DNA of 50,868 nucleotides, taken from assembly GCF_947490095.1 (NCBI RefSeq), contig NZ_CANLFS010000022.1, positions 1-50,868 of the forward strand, in the 5' to 3' direction. The notes under the pieces are model-generated. The model was not told the origin of the DNA. It saw only the letters and a program-made list of their open reading frames with translations, and did no database searches. The position numbers were made by a program, and so were the translations under genes. This stretch comes from an uncultured Halomonas sp. GTDB lineage: Bacteria; Pseudomonadota; Gammaproteobacteria; Pseudomonadales; Halomonadaceae. Each line of letters opens with the position of its first letter. Positions within the stretch are counted from its first letter, which is position 1. Of the stretch, positions 7,955 through 21,285 are shown piece after piece.

Positions 7955-9508
7955 ATGACCGATGCCAGCCAGGGGCCCAGGCCAGGGATGCGTCCGCTCT
8001 ATCGTGCCGCCCAGGTGCGTGAGCTCGACCGGCGTACCATCGCCGGCGGCATGGCGGGCTTCGCCCTGATGCAGCAGGCCAGCGCCGCCGCCTGGCGGGT
8101 GCTCAGGCAGCGCTGGCCCGGGGGGCGTTCGCTGTCGGTGCTGTGTGGTGGCGGCAATAACGGCGGTGATGGCCATGTGCTGGCCGCCCTGGCCGCCGCC
8201 GAGGGGCGGGTGGTGCAGCGTATCCTGCTCAAGGGCATCGATGAGCTGAGCGGCGATGCGCGGCTGGCCGCCGATATGGCCACGGCGGCCGGGGTCGGGG
8301 CCGAGGCCTGGCGGCCCGGCATATCGCTGTCCGGTGAGCTGGTGGTCGACGCCCTGCTCGGCACCGGGCTTGCCGGCGAGGCACGGGATGCCTTTCGCGA
8401 GGCAATCGCCGCGATCAACGCCAGCGCCAGGCCGGTGCTGGCCATCGATATTCCCTCGGGGCTGCATGCCGATACCGGCGCGGCGCTCGGAGAGGCGGTG
8501 CGGGCCGACGCCACCGTGACCTTTATCGGCGACAAGCTGGGCCTGCATACCGGGGCGGCGCCGGGGCATGTCGGCGAGCTCTACTTTCGCGACCTGGGCG
8601 TGGATGCCGGGGCCGAGGGGGATATAACACCCGCCGCCTGGCGGCTCGACAGGCATCTACCGGCCGCCTGGCTACCGGCGCGGCGTCGCACCGCCCACAA
8701 GGGCGACTGCGGCCATGCGCTGGTCCTGGGGGGCGCGCCCGGGTTCGGCGGCGCGGCGCTGTTGGCCGCCGAGGCCTGTGTGCGCCTGGGGGCCGGCAGG
8801 GTGAGTCTGGCGACCTCGCCACGGCATGTTACCGCCAGCCTGGTGCGCCGCCCGGAGGTCATGGTTCACGGTGTTCGCGGTGCCACCGACCTCGGCGAGC
8901 TGCCGGCGCATGCCGATGTTCTGGTCGTCGGGCCGGGGCTGGGACAGGGCAGTTGGGGGCAGGGCGTGCTGCAGGCGGCGCTCGAGGCCGGCAGGCCGCT
9001 GGTGGTGGATGCCGACGGGCTCAATCTGCTGGCCACACGTTTCTCCGGGAGGCGTCGCGATGACTGGATCCTGACGCCCCATCCCGGCGAGGCGGCGCGG
9101 CTACTGGGCCAGGAGACGGCCGCGGTCGAGGCGGATCGCCTGGCGGCGGTCCTGGCCCTGCGTGAGCGCTTCGGCGGGGTCGTCGTTCTCAAGGGGGCCG
9201 GCACCCTGGTCGCGGGGCCCGAGGGGGTCGTCGTCTGTCCCTTCGGCAATCCGGGCATGGCCAGCGGTGGCATGGGAGACATGCTCTCCGGGATGGTCGG
9301 TGCCCTGCTGGCCCAGGGCATTGGGCTTGAGATGGCCGCCCGATTGGGTGTGCTGGTGCATGCCAGGGCCGCGGATCTGGCCGCCGCCGATGCCGGAGAG
9401 CGTGGTCTGCTGGCCGGTGATCTGGCATCCTATGCGCGAATTTTGGTCAACCCGACCATGGGTGAAAGCAAGGGCAAAGGCGAGGACGATGCGGCTGCGA
9501 CTCGATGA
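7955..9508 (+). CDS. nnr: Bifunctional NAD(P)HX epimerase / dehydratase
   Basis: Repairs hydrated NADH and NADPH: the N-terminal YjeF_N domain epimerises the R to the S form, and the C-terminal ribokinase-like domain dehydrates the S form using ADP. It has 517 residues, as in E. coli Nnr (515). The GGGNNGGDG motif of the epimerase is at 65-73, and the dehydratase motif GGMGDMLSG with its catalytic Asp lies near 435-445. The start is ATG 7955 with GAGGAG upstream, rather than an in-frame ATG 21 bases earlier. It is the first gene of the plus-strand run and overlaps tsaE by 20 bases. Confidence 0.97.
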   Translation: MTDASQGPRPGMRPLYRAAQVRELDRRTIAGGMAGFALMQQASAAAWRVLRQRWPGGRSLSVLCGGGNNGGDGHVLAALAAAEGRVVQRILLKGIDELSGDARLAADMATAAGVGAEAWRPGISLSGELVVDALLGTGLAGEARDAFREAIAAINASARPVLAIDIPSGLHADTGAALGEAVRADATVTFIGDKLGLHTGAAPGHVGELYFRDLGVDAGAEGDITPAAWRLDRHLPAAWLPARRRTAHKGDCGHALVLGGAPGFGGAALLAAEACVRLGAGRVSLATSPRHVTASLVRRPEVMVHGVRGATDLGELPAHADVLVVGPGLGQGSWGQGVLQAALEAGRPLVVDADGLNLLATRFSGRRRDDWILTPHPGEAARLLGQETAAVEADRLAAVLALRERFGGVVVLKGAGTLVAGPEGVVVCPFGNPGMASGGMGDMLSGMVGALLAQGIGLEMAARLGVLVHARAADLAAADAGERGLLAGDLASYARILVNPTMGESKGKGEDDAAATR

Positions 9509-9998
9509 GGAAGAATGCCAGGTAGGCCTGGGCGAATGCCTGGGGCGAGCCCTGGAAGGGCGTGGGCGAGTCTATCTCGTCGGCGAGCTGGGTGCCGGCA
9601 AGACCACCCTGGCTCGAGGCGTGCTGCGTGCCTATGGCCATCGGGGGGCGGTAAAGAGTCCGACCTATACCCTGGTGGAGCCCTACGCGCTCGACGGGAT
9701 TAGGGTCTATCACTTCGACCTCTATCGCCTGGGCGACCCCGAGGAGCTCGAGTTCATCGGTGGCCGTGACCTGCTCGGGGATGACGCCCTGAGCCTGATT
9801 GAGTGGCCGACGCGGGGTGAGGGCTGGTTGCCCGGCCCCGACCTGCGCATCGAGCTGAGCGTGGCGGGGGCCGGTCGGGAGGCTTGGCTGGAGGCACACA
9901 GTGCCCATGGCCGGGCGGTCCTGGCTCGCCTGGCGGCGATGCCCGAGGCTACCCGGTGGCGCCTCGATGAAGAGACTCATGGGAGAGGCGCATCATGA
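9489..9998 (+). CDS. tsaE: tRNA t6A biosynthesis ATPase TsaE
   Basis: P-loop ATPase that drives the TsaB-TsaD complex making N6-threonylcarbamoyladenosine in tRNAs that read ANN codons. The Walker A motif GELGAGKTT is at 32-40; SPTYTLV and the DLYRL block typical of TsaE follow. The 169 residues slightly exceed the E. coli 153 through a C-terminal tail. The start is within the 3' end of nnr (20-base overlap), and the end overlaps the amiB start as ATGA, indicating translational coupling through the three genes. Confidence 0.96.
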   Translation: MRLRLDEEECQVGLGECLGRALEGRGRVYLVGELGAGKTTLARGVLRAYGHRGAVKSPTYTLVEPYALDGIRVYHFDLYRLGDPEELEFIGGRDLLGDDALSLIEWPTRGEGWLPGPDLRIELSVAGAGREAWLEAHSAHGRAVLARLAAMPEATRWRLDEETHGRGAS

Positions 9999-11440
9999 TG
10001 TTCGGTGCTGTGCGACGCCTGCTGGCCCTGAGTCTGCTGCTGATTCCTCTCGCCGACGCGCAGGCCAGCGAGGTGGAGAATCTGCGCCTGTGGGCGGCCC
10101 CCGATCACGCGCGACTGGTCTTCGACCTGGCGTCGCCGACCCAGGCCCAGGTGTTTCCCTTGGAGAATCCGCGGCGCCTGGTGATCGACCTTGACGATAG
10201 CCGCATGGGGGCCGACCTCGCCGGCCTCGACCTGACCGGGAGTGCCATCAGCCGCATTCGCTCCGGCGTGCGCAAGGGGAATGATCTGCGCGTGGTGCTC
10301 GATCTCGAGCGTGAAGTGGCGCCGCGCCACTTTGTCCTGGCGCCCAATGAACAGTACGGACATCGCCTGGTGGTGGATCTGGAGTATCCCGGCGCGAGCG
10401 CCGTGGAGGATCCCATCGATCCCATCGAGGCGATGATCCGCGAGCAGGAGATCGCCGCCAAGCGGGCCCAGGCACAGGCCGATCTGGGCGGTGTGACGGC
10501 GGCTCCCGAGCCGGAGGCCGCGGTTCAGCGTGCCCAGCCGCACCCCAAGCGCGATATCATCATTGCCGTCGATGCCGGCCACGGCGGCGAGGACCCCGGT
10601 GCCTCCGGCCCCTCGGGCACTAATGAAAAGGACGTCGTGCTGCAGATCGCCAAGCGTCTGCAGCAGCGGATCAATGCGGCCGAGGGCTTTCGCGCGGTGA
10701 TGATCCGCGACAGCGATTACTACGTGGGCCTGCGCCAGCGCACCCAGATCGCGCGGGAACAGAGGGCGGACTTCTTCGTTTCCATCCACGCGGATGCCTT
10801 CACTAGCCCCCGTCCCAATGGCAGTTCGGTCTACGCGCTCTCTCAGCGCGGCGCCAGCTCCGAGACCGCCCAATGGCTGGCGGAGACGGAGAACGAGGCC
10901 GACCTGATCGGCGGCGTGGATGGCAGTCTGTCGCTCAAGGACAAGGATGAGGTGCTGCGCGGCGTGCTGCTCGACCTGACCATGACCGCGACGCTCAACG
11001 ACTCCCTCTCCATCGGGGGGCAGGTGCTGGATCGCCTGGGCCGCATCAACCGGCTGCACAAGCCGCGGGTGGAGCAGGCCGGCTTCGTGGTGCTCAAGTC
11101 GCCGGATATTCCCTCCCTGCTGGTGGAGACCGGTTTCATCTCCAACCCCGATGAGGAGCGGCGCCTGCTCGACCCCGGCCACCAGGAGAAGATGGCCCGT
11201 GCTATCTTCGCGGGACTTGAGGAGCATTTTCGCACCAACCCGCCGCCGGCCAGCCTGCTGGCCTGGCAGCGCGATAACGGGCGTAGCACCGCCGGAAATG
11301 AGTACCGTATCCGGCCGGGAGATACCCTTTCCGAAATCGCCACCCGTCATAATGTGCCGGTGCGCCGCCTCCGGCAGGCCAACGAGATCAATGGCGACGT
11401 GATTCGCGTGGGGCAGGTGCTGCGGATACCCCGCTCTTGA
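9995..11440 (+). CDS. amiB: N-acetylmuramoyl-L-alanine amidase AmiB-type with LysM
   Basis: Periplasmic zinc amidase that cleaves septal peptidoglycan during daughter-cell separation. A signal peptide (about 1-24, ending near DAQA) precedes an AMIN domain (about 28-130) that targets the septum, a linker, and an Amidase_3 catalytic domain (about 187-405). Zinc ligand candidates are H196 in DAGHGGED, E211 in NEKDV and H265 in SIHADAF; the catalytic Glu is in [11 protein letters not shown]-terminal LysM domain (about 436-481, [12 protein letters not shown]) binds glycan; E. coli AmiB lacks it but Pseudomonas-type AmiB has it. Its ATGA start overlap with tsaE is conserved operon architecture. Confidence 0.96.
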   Translation: MMFGAVRRLLALSLLLIPLADAQASEVENLRLWAAPDHARLVFDLASPTQAQVFPLENPRRLVIDLDDSRMGADLAGLDLTGSAISRIRSGVRKGNDLRVVLDLEREVAPRHFVLAPNEQYGHRLVVDLEYPGASAVEDPIDPIEAMIREQEIAAKRAQAQADLGGVTAAPEPEAAVQRAQPHPKRDIIIAVDAGHGGEDPGASGPSGTNEKDVVLQIAKRLQQRINAAEGFRAVMIRDSDYYVGLRQRTQIAREQRADFFVSIHADAFTSPRPNGSSVYALSQRGASSETAQWLAETENEADLIGGVDGSLSLKDKDEVLRGVLLDLTMTATLNDSLSIGGQVLDRLGRINRLHKPRVEQAGFVVLKSPDIPSLLVETGFISNPDEERRLLDPGHQEKMARAIFAGLEEHFRTNPPPASLLAWQRDNGRSTAGNEYRIRPGDTLSEIATRHNVPVRRLRQANEINGDVIRVGQVLRIPRS

Positions 11441-11453
11441 GTTGGAAGAACCT

Positions 11454-11465
11454 GGCTTACGGCTT
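11454..11465. repeat. GGCTTAC heptamer remnant between amiB and mutL
   Basis: One complete GGCTTAC unit plus GGCTT lies 13 bases after the amiB stop and just ahead of the mutL ribosome-binding region. It has the same plus-strand orientation as the arrays at 122 and 30556, but here it is inside an operon rather than behind a minus-strand gene. Confidence 0.7.
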
Positions 11466-11477
11466 GTTTGGAGTGAT

Positions 11478-13424
<1,947 letters not shown>

Positions 13425-13456
13425 AAAAATAGAAGCCACCCGAACTCCGAGAAGCG

Positions 13457-13551
13457 CCGGGGGCAGACCGAAGAGGAGGTCCTATGCCATGGATGGCATC
13501 GGTAGCGCCCAAGGATGGGGTCACAGCGCCTCCTCGTAGGTCTGCCCCCGG
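13457..13551. repeat. 95-bp nested palindromic element between mutL and miaA
   Basis: The outer arms CCGGGGGCAGACC (13457-13469) and GGTCTGCCCCCGG (13539-13551) are perfect 13-bp complements. Three bases further in, GAGGAGG (13473-13479) pairs with CCTCCTC (13529-13535). Inside sits a third dyad, ATGCCAT/ATGGCAT (13484-13490 and 13493-13499). There is no coding frame of note. This has the structure of a dispersed intergenic palindromic repeat; I believe similar units occur in Halomonas genomes but could not check. Confidence 0.85.
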
Positions 13552-13593
13552 ATAAGCTTCCCGGTTCAAAGCCCGACAGACCTCGAGAACTAG

Positions 13594-14532
13594 ATGCCTG
13601 ATAAGCGTCCGCCCGCCATTCTGCTGATGGGCCCCACCGCCGCCGGCAAGACCGATCTTGCCATCGAGCTCCATGAACGCCTCGGCGTGGAGCTGATCAG
13701 CGTCGATTCGGCCATGGTCTATCGTGGCATGGATATCGGCAGTGCCAAGCCGTCGGCGCAGGAGCTGGCCCGTGCGCCGCATCGCCTGATCGATATCCGT
13801 GACCCGGCCGACCCCTATTCGGCGGCCGACTTTCGCGAGGATGCCCTGGACGAGATGCGCGAGATCAGCGCCCGCGGCGGGGTGCCGCTGCTGGTCGGGG
13901 GAACCATGATGTATCTGCGCCAGTTGCTGTATGGTGTGGCTAACCTGCCGAGCGCGGACCCGGTCGTGCGCGCCGAGCTCGAGGCCGAGCTCGAGGCGCG
14001 CGGCATGGCCGCCCTGCACCAGGAGCTGGGACGCATCGATCCAGGCTCCGCGGCGCGAATCCATCCCAACGACCCCCAGCGACTGCTGCGTGCGCTGGAG
14101 GTGTTTCGCCTCAGCGGGCGCACGCTCAGCGAGCTGTGGGCCGAGCAGCGCCCGGAAACCTTTCCCTGGCGCACGCTGTCAATAGGACTCGCGCCCGGTG
14201 AGCGGCGCGTGTTGCACGAGCGTATCGCCATGCGATTTACCGCCATGCTGGAGGGCGGGTTCATCGACGAGGTGGCGGCCCTTCGCTCGCGAGGCGATCT
14301 GGTAGCATCATTGCCCTCGATGAAAAGCGTCGGCTATCGTCAGGTATGGGAATACCTCGACGGTGAGATCGATCGCGCCGGCCTCGAGCAGCGTGGCATC
14401 GTGGCGACTCGGCAGCTGGCCAAGCGGCAGTTGACCTGGATGCGTAGCTGGGAGGCGTTGCACTGGGTCGATACCCTGGGCGACGCCCCACTGGCACGAG
14501 TGCTGAAACTGGTGCGCCATTTCGGCACTTAG
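13594..14532 (+). CDS. miaA: tRNA dimethylallyltransferase MiaA
   Basis: Transfers a dimethylallyl group from DMAPP to N6 of A37 in tRNAs reading UNN codons. The P-loop GPTAAGKT is at 13-20, followed by [14 protein letters not shown] and the GGTMMYL block of the family. The length of 312 residues matches E. coli (316). The ribosome-binding site is weak (CGAGAAC). It lies directly upstream of hfq, as in nearly all gammaproteobacteria; the intergenic 95-bp palindrome separates it from mutL. Confidence 0.97.
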   Translation: MPDKRPPAILLMGPTAAGKTDLAIELHERLGVELISVDSAMVYRGMDIGSAKPSAQELARAPHRLIDIRDPADPYSAADFREDALDEMREISARGGVPLLVGGTMMYLRQLLYGVANLPSADPVVRAELEAELEARGMAALHQELGRIDPGSAARIHPNDPQRLLRALEVFRLSGRTLSELWAEQRPETFPWRTLSIGLAPGERRVLHERIAMRFTAMLEGGFIDEVAALRSRGDLVASLPSMKSVGYRQVWEYLDGEIDRAGLEQRGIVATRQLAKRQLTWMRSWEALHWVDTLGDAPLARVLKLVRHFGT

Positions 14533-14570
14533 CGTAAGATAGCGATTTTCGCTGGTCACTGGCCGGACGG

Positions 14571-14597
14571 CTTGAAAAGCCCCCATAAGCCCCAATA
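14571..14597 (+). promoter_or_regulatory. possible sigma-32 promoter ahead of hfq
   Basis: CTTGAAA (14571-14577) is an exact heat-shock -35 box; after a 12-base spacer comes CCCCAATA (14590-14597), close to the CCCCATnT -10. It lies 34 bases before the hfq start. In E. coli the miaA-hfq region also carries heat-shock promoters. The -10 match is imperfect, so this is a candidate only. Confidence 0.5.
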
Positions 14598-14631
14598 ACC
14601 CAACCCCAGAGACACATCCAGGGAGAGTAAA

Positions 14632-14880
14632 ATGTCCAAAGGGCAGTCGCTTCAAGATCCGTACCTGAACATCCTGCGCAAGGAGCGTATTCCGGTATCG
14701 ATCTTCCTGGTCAACGGCATCAAGCTGCAGGGCCAGATTGAGTCTTTCGATCAGTTCGTCATCCTGCTGCGCAATACCGTCAGCCAGATGGTCTATAAAC
14801 ATGCCATTTCTACCGTGGTGCCGTCGCGCAATGTGCGTCTGCCGGTCCAGGATCCTGCCGCGCCGCAGGAAGATGAGTGA
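14632..14880 (+). CDS. hfq: RNA chaperone Hfq
   Basis: Hexameric Sm-like protein that pairs small RNAs with mRNA targets. The 82 residues cover the complete Sm core: Q8 and D9 of the proximal face, the Sm1 strand region [17 protein letters not shown], and the Sm2 motif YKHAIS with K56-H57. The acidic C-terminal tail (APQEDE) is much shorter than in E. coli (102 residues), as in Pseudomonas. GGGAGAG precedes the ATG. hflX starts 9 bases after the stop. Confidence 0.99.
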   Translation: MSKGQSLQDPYLNILRKERIPVSIFLVNGIKLQGQIESFDQFVILLRNTVSQMVYKHAISTVVPSRNVRLPVQDPAAPQEDE

Positions 14881-14888
14881 GGTCGTGA

Positions 14889-16211
14889 TTGTTTTTTGAA
14901 CGCCCCGACGCCGGTGAAACGGCGGTACTCGTCCATGTCGATTTTCAGGATGAGCAAGAGCGCGAGGATCCGGGAGAATTCCTGGAACTCGTGCGTTCTG
15001 CCGGCGCCGAGCCGGCGACCCTGCTGACCGGTAGCCGCAAGCGCCCCGACTCACGCACCTTCCTGGGCTCAGGCAAGCTCGAGGAGTTGCGCGATGCGCT
15101 CCGCGTCCATGCGGCCGAGCTGGTGATCTTCAACCATGGCCTGAGCCCCTCCCAGGAGCGCAATCTCGAGCGTGAGCTCAAGTGTCGCGTGCTCGACCGT
15201 ACCGGGTTGATCCTCGATATCTTCGCCCAGCGGGCGCGTACCCATGAGGGCAAGCTGCAGGTGGAGCTGGCCCAGCTGGAGTATATGTCGACCCGCCTGG
15301 TGCGGGGCTGGACACACCTGGAGCGTCAGAAGGGCGGTATCGGCCTGCGTGGCCCCGGCGAGACCCAGCTGGAGACCGACCGGCGGCTGCTGCGTGGGCG
15401 GATCAAGTCGATTCACAAGCGCCTCGACAAGGTGCGTGGCCAGCGGGACCAGAATCGTCGCTCCCGGGCCCGTGCCGAAATCCCCAGCGTCTCGCTGGTG
15501 GGATATACCAACGCCGGCAAGTCAACGTTGTTCAATGCCATCACCGAATCGCGGGTCTATGCGGCGGACCAGCTCTTCGCTACCCTCGACCCGACGCTGC
15601 GCCGGCTGGAGATCGAGGATGTGGGGGCGGTGGTGATGGCCGATACCGTCGGCTTTATTCGTCACTTGCCCCACAAGCTGGTGGAGGCCTTCCAGGCGAC
15701 CCTTCAGGAAGCCGCCGAGGCCAGCCTGCTGGTGCATGTCATCGATGCCGCCGACCCCGACCGTGAGCTCAATGTCGAGCAGGTCGAGGGGGTGCTCGAT
15801 GAGATCGGCGCCCTGGATGTGCCGACCTTGAGGGTGATGAACAAGATCGACCTGCTCGATAGCGCCCCGCGCATCGAGCGTGATGGCGAAGGGCGCCCCG
15901 AGGTGGTCTGGCTCTCGGCCCAGGAGGGTAGGGGGCTCGAGCTGCTGGAACAGGCGCTCTCGGAGTGCCTGGCCGAGGACGTCATCGAGTTCTCGCTGAC
16001 CCTGGAGCCCGAGCAGGGGCGCCTGCGTGCCGGCCTGCACGAACTGGGGGCGGTGCGCGAGGAAAGCTTCTGCGACGAGGGGCAGACGCGCCTGCAGATA
16101 CGGCTACCGCGCCGGGACTTCCTGCAGTTGATGGCGCGGCTGGGTGAGCGGGCCGAGGATTACCTGCCGGCGTCGCTGAGCGAGCGCGAGGCGTGGGAAG
16201 AAGTCCCCTAG
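14889..16211 (+). CDS. hflX: Ribosome-associated GTPase HflX
   Basis: GTPase that splits stalled or heat-damaged 70S ribosomes. An N-terminal glycine-rich HflX domain (about 10-195, with GSGKLEEL and GGIGLRGPGE) precedes the GTPase, whose G1 motif GYTNAGKS is at 205-212, followed by DTVGFI and NKID. A short C-terminal domain ends near 440. The start codon is TTG at 14889: the protein then begins MFFERPDAGETAVLVHV, aligning with E. coli HflX (MFDRYDAGEQAVLVH); no ATG fits. It lies between hfq and hflK as usual. Confidence 0.96.
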   Translation: MFFERPDAGETAVLVHVDFQDEQEREDPGEFLELVRSAGAEPATLLTGSRKRPDSRTFLGSGKLEELRDALRVHAAELVIFNHGLSPSQERNLERELKCRVLDRTGLILDIFAQRARTHEGKLQVELAQLEYMSTRLVRGWTHLERQKGGIGLRGPGETQLETDRRLLRGRIKSIHKRLDKVRGQRDQNRRSRARAEIPSVSLVGYTNAGKSTLFNAITESRVYAADQLFATLDPTLRRLEIEDVGAVVMADTVGFIRHLPHKLVEAFQATLQEAAEASLLVHVIDAADPDRELNVEQVEGVLDEIGALDVPTLRVMNKIDLLDSAPRIERDGEGRPEVVWLSAQEGRGLELLEQALSECLAEDVIEFSLTLEPEQGRLRAGLHELGAVREESFCDEGQTRLQIRLPRRDFLQLMARLGERAEDYLPASLSEREAWEEVP

Positions 16212-16244
16212 GCGGGACAAGCACAGGACAGGATCGCAACCGAG

Positions 16245-16271
16245 GCCCCGGCCGGCACTTCCGGCCGGGGC
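16245..16271. repeat. 11-bp inverted repeat between hflX and hflK
   Basis: GCCCCGGCCGG (16245-16255) and CCGGCCGGGGC (16261-16271) form a perfect stem with loop CACTT. There is no T tract, so it is not a classical terminator. It sits just ahead of the hflK ribosome-binding site and may affect mRNA stability or partial termination. The CCGGCCGGGG core recurs in the hflC-hisZ element. Confidence 0.7.
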
Positions 16272-16295
16272 AGTAACGCATAGTGGAGAAGACCT

Positions 16296-17540
16296 ATGGC
16301 CTGGAATGAGCCTGGTGGTGGTGGCAACCAGCACGACCCCTGGAGTGGGGGCGGTCGCGGCGGCGGTAGCGGCGGCGGTGGCAATGGCGGTGGCAATGAC
16401 AACAAGCCGCCGGACCTGGACGAGGCCCTGAAGAAGTTTCAGGACAAGCTGAACGGCATGCTGGGCGGCCGAGGCGGCAAGAAGAAGGGCGGGTCCGGTG
16501 GCAAGGGCGGTGGTGGCAAGCCACGCAATGCCTTTACCCTGCCGGGCCTGCTGATCGTGGTGGCACTGGCCATCTGGGCCGCTTCGGGCTTCTATCTGGT
16601 TGACCAGTCGGAGCGTGGCGTGGTGCTGCGCTTCGGCAAGTTCCAGGAAGTGGTCACGCCGGGCCTGCAGTGGAACCCGCCGCTGATCGACGAGGTGCGC
16701 ATGGTCAATGTGACCCGCGTGCGTTCGCTGACCCAGACCCAGTCGATGCTGACTCGCGACGAGAATATCGTCGAGGTCGAGATTTCCGCTCAGTATCAGG
16801 TGGCCGACCCGCGCGACTTCATGCTCAACGTGCGCAATCCGCAGCTCTCCATCGAGAATGCCCTGGACAGTGCCCTGCGCCACGTCGTGGGTGGTACCGA
16901 CATGATCGATATCCTGACCTCGGGTCGTGAGATCCTCGGCAGCTCGGTGGCCAGCCGCCTGCAGACCTACCAGGACAACTACGGCACGGGCATCCGCCTG
17001 CAGACCATCAACATCGAGTCTACCTCGGCGCCGGACCAGGTCATCGATGCCTTCGATGACGTCATCCGGGCCCGTGAGGACCGCCAGCGCACCATCAACC
17101 AGGGCATGGCCTACGCCAACGCCATCATTCCCGAGGCCCAAGGCCAGGCGCAGCGCCTCGTCGAACAGGGCCAGGGCTATCGTGAATCGGTGGTTGCCGA
17201 GGCGCGCGGTCAGGCGAACCGCTTTACTGCCTTGTTGGATCAGTATGAGGATACGCCCTCGATCATGCGTGAGCGCCTCTACCTGGACGCCATCAGCGAA
17301 GTGTTCGGCAATACACCGAAGGTGATGGTGGATGTGGCCGACGATGCACCGCTGATGTACCTGCCCCTGGACAAGATGGGCCAAGGCAGCACCGGCGCCG
17401 CACAGCAGCAGGGCGAGCAGGGCGAGCTCGACCCCCGCGTGCTGGAGCGTCTGCGGGGCTCCCAGGGCGGCGCATCATCCAGCAGCACCAGTACCAGCAA
17501 CAGTAGCAATACCGGTGGTATCCGCAGGGAGGGCCGCTAA
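16296..17540 (+). CDS. hflK: FtsH modulator HflK
   Basis: SPFH-family membrane protein which, with HflC, forms a cage around the FtsH protease and modulates its activity. A Gly-rich and Lys-rich cytoplasmic N-terminus (1-78) precedes one transmembrane helix (about 82-102), then the periplasmic SPFH domain (about 105-290), a coiled-coil stretch rich in EAQGQAQ-type repeats, and a low-complexity Ser/Gly C-terminus. The 414 residues compare with 419 in E. coli. hflC starts immediately after the stop (TAAATG). Confidence 0.97.
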   Translation: MAWNEPGGGGNQHDPWSGGGRGGGSGGGGNGGGNDNKPPDLDEALKKFQDKLNGMLGGRGGKKKGGSGGKGGGGKPRNAFTLPGLLIVVALAIWAASGFYLVDQSERGVVLRFGKFQEVVTPGLQWNPPLIDEVRMVNVTRVRSLTQTQSMLTRDENIVEVEISAQYQVADPRDFMLNVRNPQLSIENALDSALRHVVGGTDMIDILTSGREILGSSVASRLQTYQDNYGTGIRLQTINIESTSAPDQVIDAFDDVIRAREDRQRTINQGMAYANAIIPEAQGQAQRLVEQGQGYRESVVAEARGQANRFTALLDQYEDTPSIMRERLYLDAISEVFGNTPKVMVDVADDAPLMYLPLDKMGQGSTGAAQQQGEQGELDPRVLERLRGSQGGASSSSTSTSNSSNTGGIRREGR

Positions 17541-18425
17541 ATGATCAATAATCGTTCCCTGCTCATTGTCGGTGGCCTGGCGGCCGTCGCCTGGCTGGCC
17601 AGCAACAGCCTGTATGTGGTCGACGAGACCGAGCGTGCGGTCAAGCTGCGCTTCGGCGAGATCGTCGAGGAGAACATCCAGCCCGGCCTGCACGTCAAGG
17701 TGCCGATTACCCAGACGGTGCGTACCTTCGATACGCGGCTGCTGACGCTGGATACCGACCCCAGCCGCTACCTGACCCTGGAGCAGAAGGCGGTGATCGT
17801 CGACTCCTACGTCAAGTGGCAGGTGGTCAATCCGACCCAGTACTACGAGGCCACGGCGGGTGACGAGCTGATGGCCAGTCGCCTGATTCAGCCGCGGGTC
17901 GACGAGAGCCTGCGTAACGAGTTCGGCCGGCTCGACCTGCAGCAGATCATCGCCGAGCGTCGCGATGACCTGATGACCGGGCCCACGGAAGAACTCGATG
18001 CGCTGCTGCGCGACGAGCTGGGGGTGGCCATTCGGGATATCCGGGTCAAGCGCATCGACCTTCCCGAGGATGTCTCCTCGGCGGTCTACGAGCGCATGCG
18101 CTCCGAGCGTGAGCGCGAGGCCCGCGAGTGGCGCGCCCAGGGTCAGGAAGAGGCCGAACGCATTCGTGCCAACGCCGACCGCCGGCGCCAGGTACTGCTG
18201 GCCCAGGCCAACGAGCGCGCCGAGACCCTGAGGGGTGAAGGCGACGCCGAGGCGGCCGCCATCTTCTCCCAGGCGTATGGCAAGGATGAGGAGTTCTTCT
18301 CCTTCTGGCGCAGCCTGAACGCCTACCGTGACAGCTTCGCCGGTGATGACAATATGCTGGTCCTCGACCCGTCCAGCGACTTCTTCCAGTACCTGAAGAG
18401 CCCCACGCCCACCGGCGGGGAGTAA
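17541..18425 (+). CDS. hflC: FtsH modulator HflC
   Basis: Partner of HflK in the FtsH-HflKC complex. An N-terminal transmembrane segment (about 5-22, LLIVGGLAAVAWLASNSLYVV) leads to an SPFH domain starting DETERAVKLRFG, then an Arg/Glu-rich coiled coil (ERMRSEREREAREWRAQGQEEAERI). At 294 residues it is shorter than E. coli HflC (334), mainly within the coiled-coil region. The ATG abuts the hflK stop, so the pair is translationally coupled. Confidence 0.97.
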   Translation: MINNRSLLIVGGLAAVAWLASNSLYVVDETERAVKLRFGEIVEENIQPGLHVKVPITQTVRTFDTRLLTLDTDPSRYLTLEQKAVIVDSYVKWQVVNPTQYYEATAGDELMASRLIQPRVDESLRNEFGRLDLQQIIAERRDDLMTGPTEELDALLRDELGVAIRDIRVKRIDLPEDVSSAVYERMRSEREREAREWRAQGQEEAERIRANADRRRQVLLAQANERAETLRGEGDAEAAAIFSQAYGKDEEFFSFWRSLNAYRDSFAGDDNMLVLDPSSDFFQYLKSPTPTGGE

Positions 18426-18430
18426 GCCAA

Positions 18431-18516
18431 CCGGCCGGGTCCGCGGGTTCAGGGCTGATGACGTTATCAGCCCCGAGCTGCCAAGCTATCTACGGCAGCG
18501 CCGCGGGTCCGGCCGG
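18431..18516. other. structured 86-nt element, three-way-junction fold
   Basis: CCGGCCGGGTCCGCGG (18431-18446) pairs completely with CCGCGGGTCCGGCCGG (18501-18516): 16 pairs, two of them tandem G-U wobbles in RNA. Inside are two hairpins: GGGCTGAT/ATCAGCCC (18452-18459 with 18466-18473, 6-base loop) and GCTGCC/GGCAGC (18477-18482 with 18494-18499). The fold is a closed three-way junction 5 bases behind the hflC stop. It could be a structured RNA, an operon-end stabiliser or a palindromic repeat; no family is recognised. Confidence 0.6.
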
Positions 18517-18551
18517 GGTTCATCCTCGGCACAATTGTGGTAGACTCCTGC

Positions 18552-18575
18552 AACCGGGCGTGGCCCGGTTTTTTT
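18552..18575 (+). terminator. intrinsic terminator behind hflKC
   Basis: AACCGGG (18552-18558) pairs with CCCGGTT (18564-18570) around CGTGG, followed by five more Ts. It is a standard intrinsic terminator for the hfq-hflX-hflK-hflC transcript. A weak promoter-like pair, TTCATC and TGG-TAGACT (18519-18546), lies just upstream, so an attenuator ahead of hisZ cannot be excluded. Confidence 0.75.
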
Positions 18576-18673
18576 GTGGCCGTCTATCGCAAGCCCAGAC
18601 GTCTGTCGGACGCTCACCGAGCCCTCGCTAACGTCTCCTTAACGGCCATTCATTGTCTTGCAGGATGACTGAC

Positions 18674-21203
<2,530 letters not shown>

Positions 21204-21227
21204 GGGTCCTCTTGCGCTGAATGACCG

Positions 21228-21260
21228 AAGGCCCCGCTCGCGCGGGGCCTTCGGCGTTTT
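21228..21260. terminator. terminator behind purA
   Basis: AAGGCCCCGC (21228-21237) and GCGGGGCCTT (21242-21251) form a perfect 10-bp stem with a TCGC loop, followed by CGGCGTTTT. It lies between convergent purA and cobO and could serve both strands. Confidence 0.85.
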
Positions 21261-21285
21261 ACAGCGGGCTTATCCGGTGGGCGGT

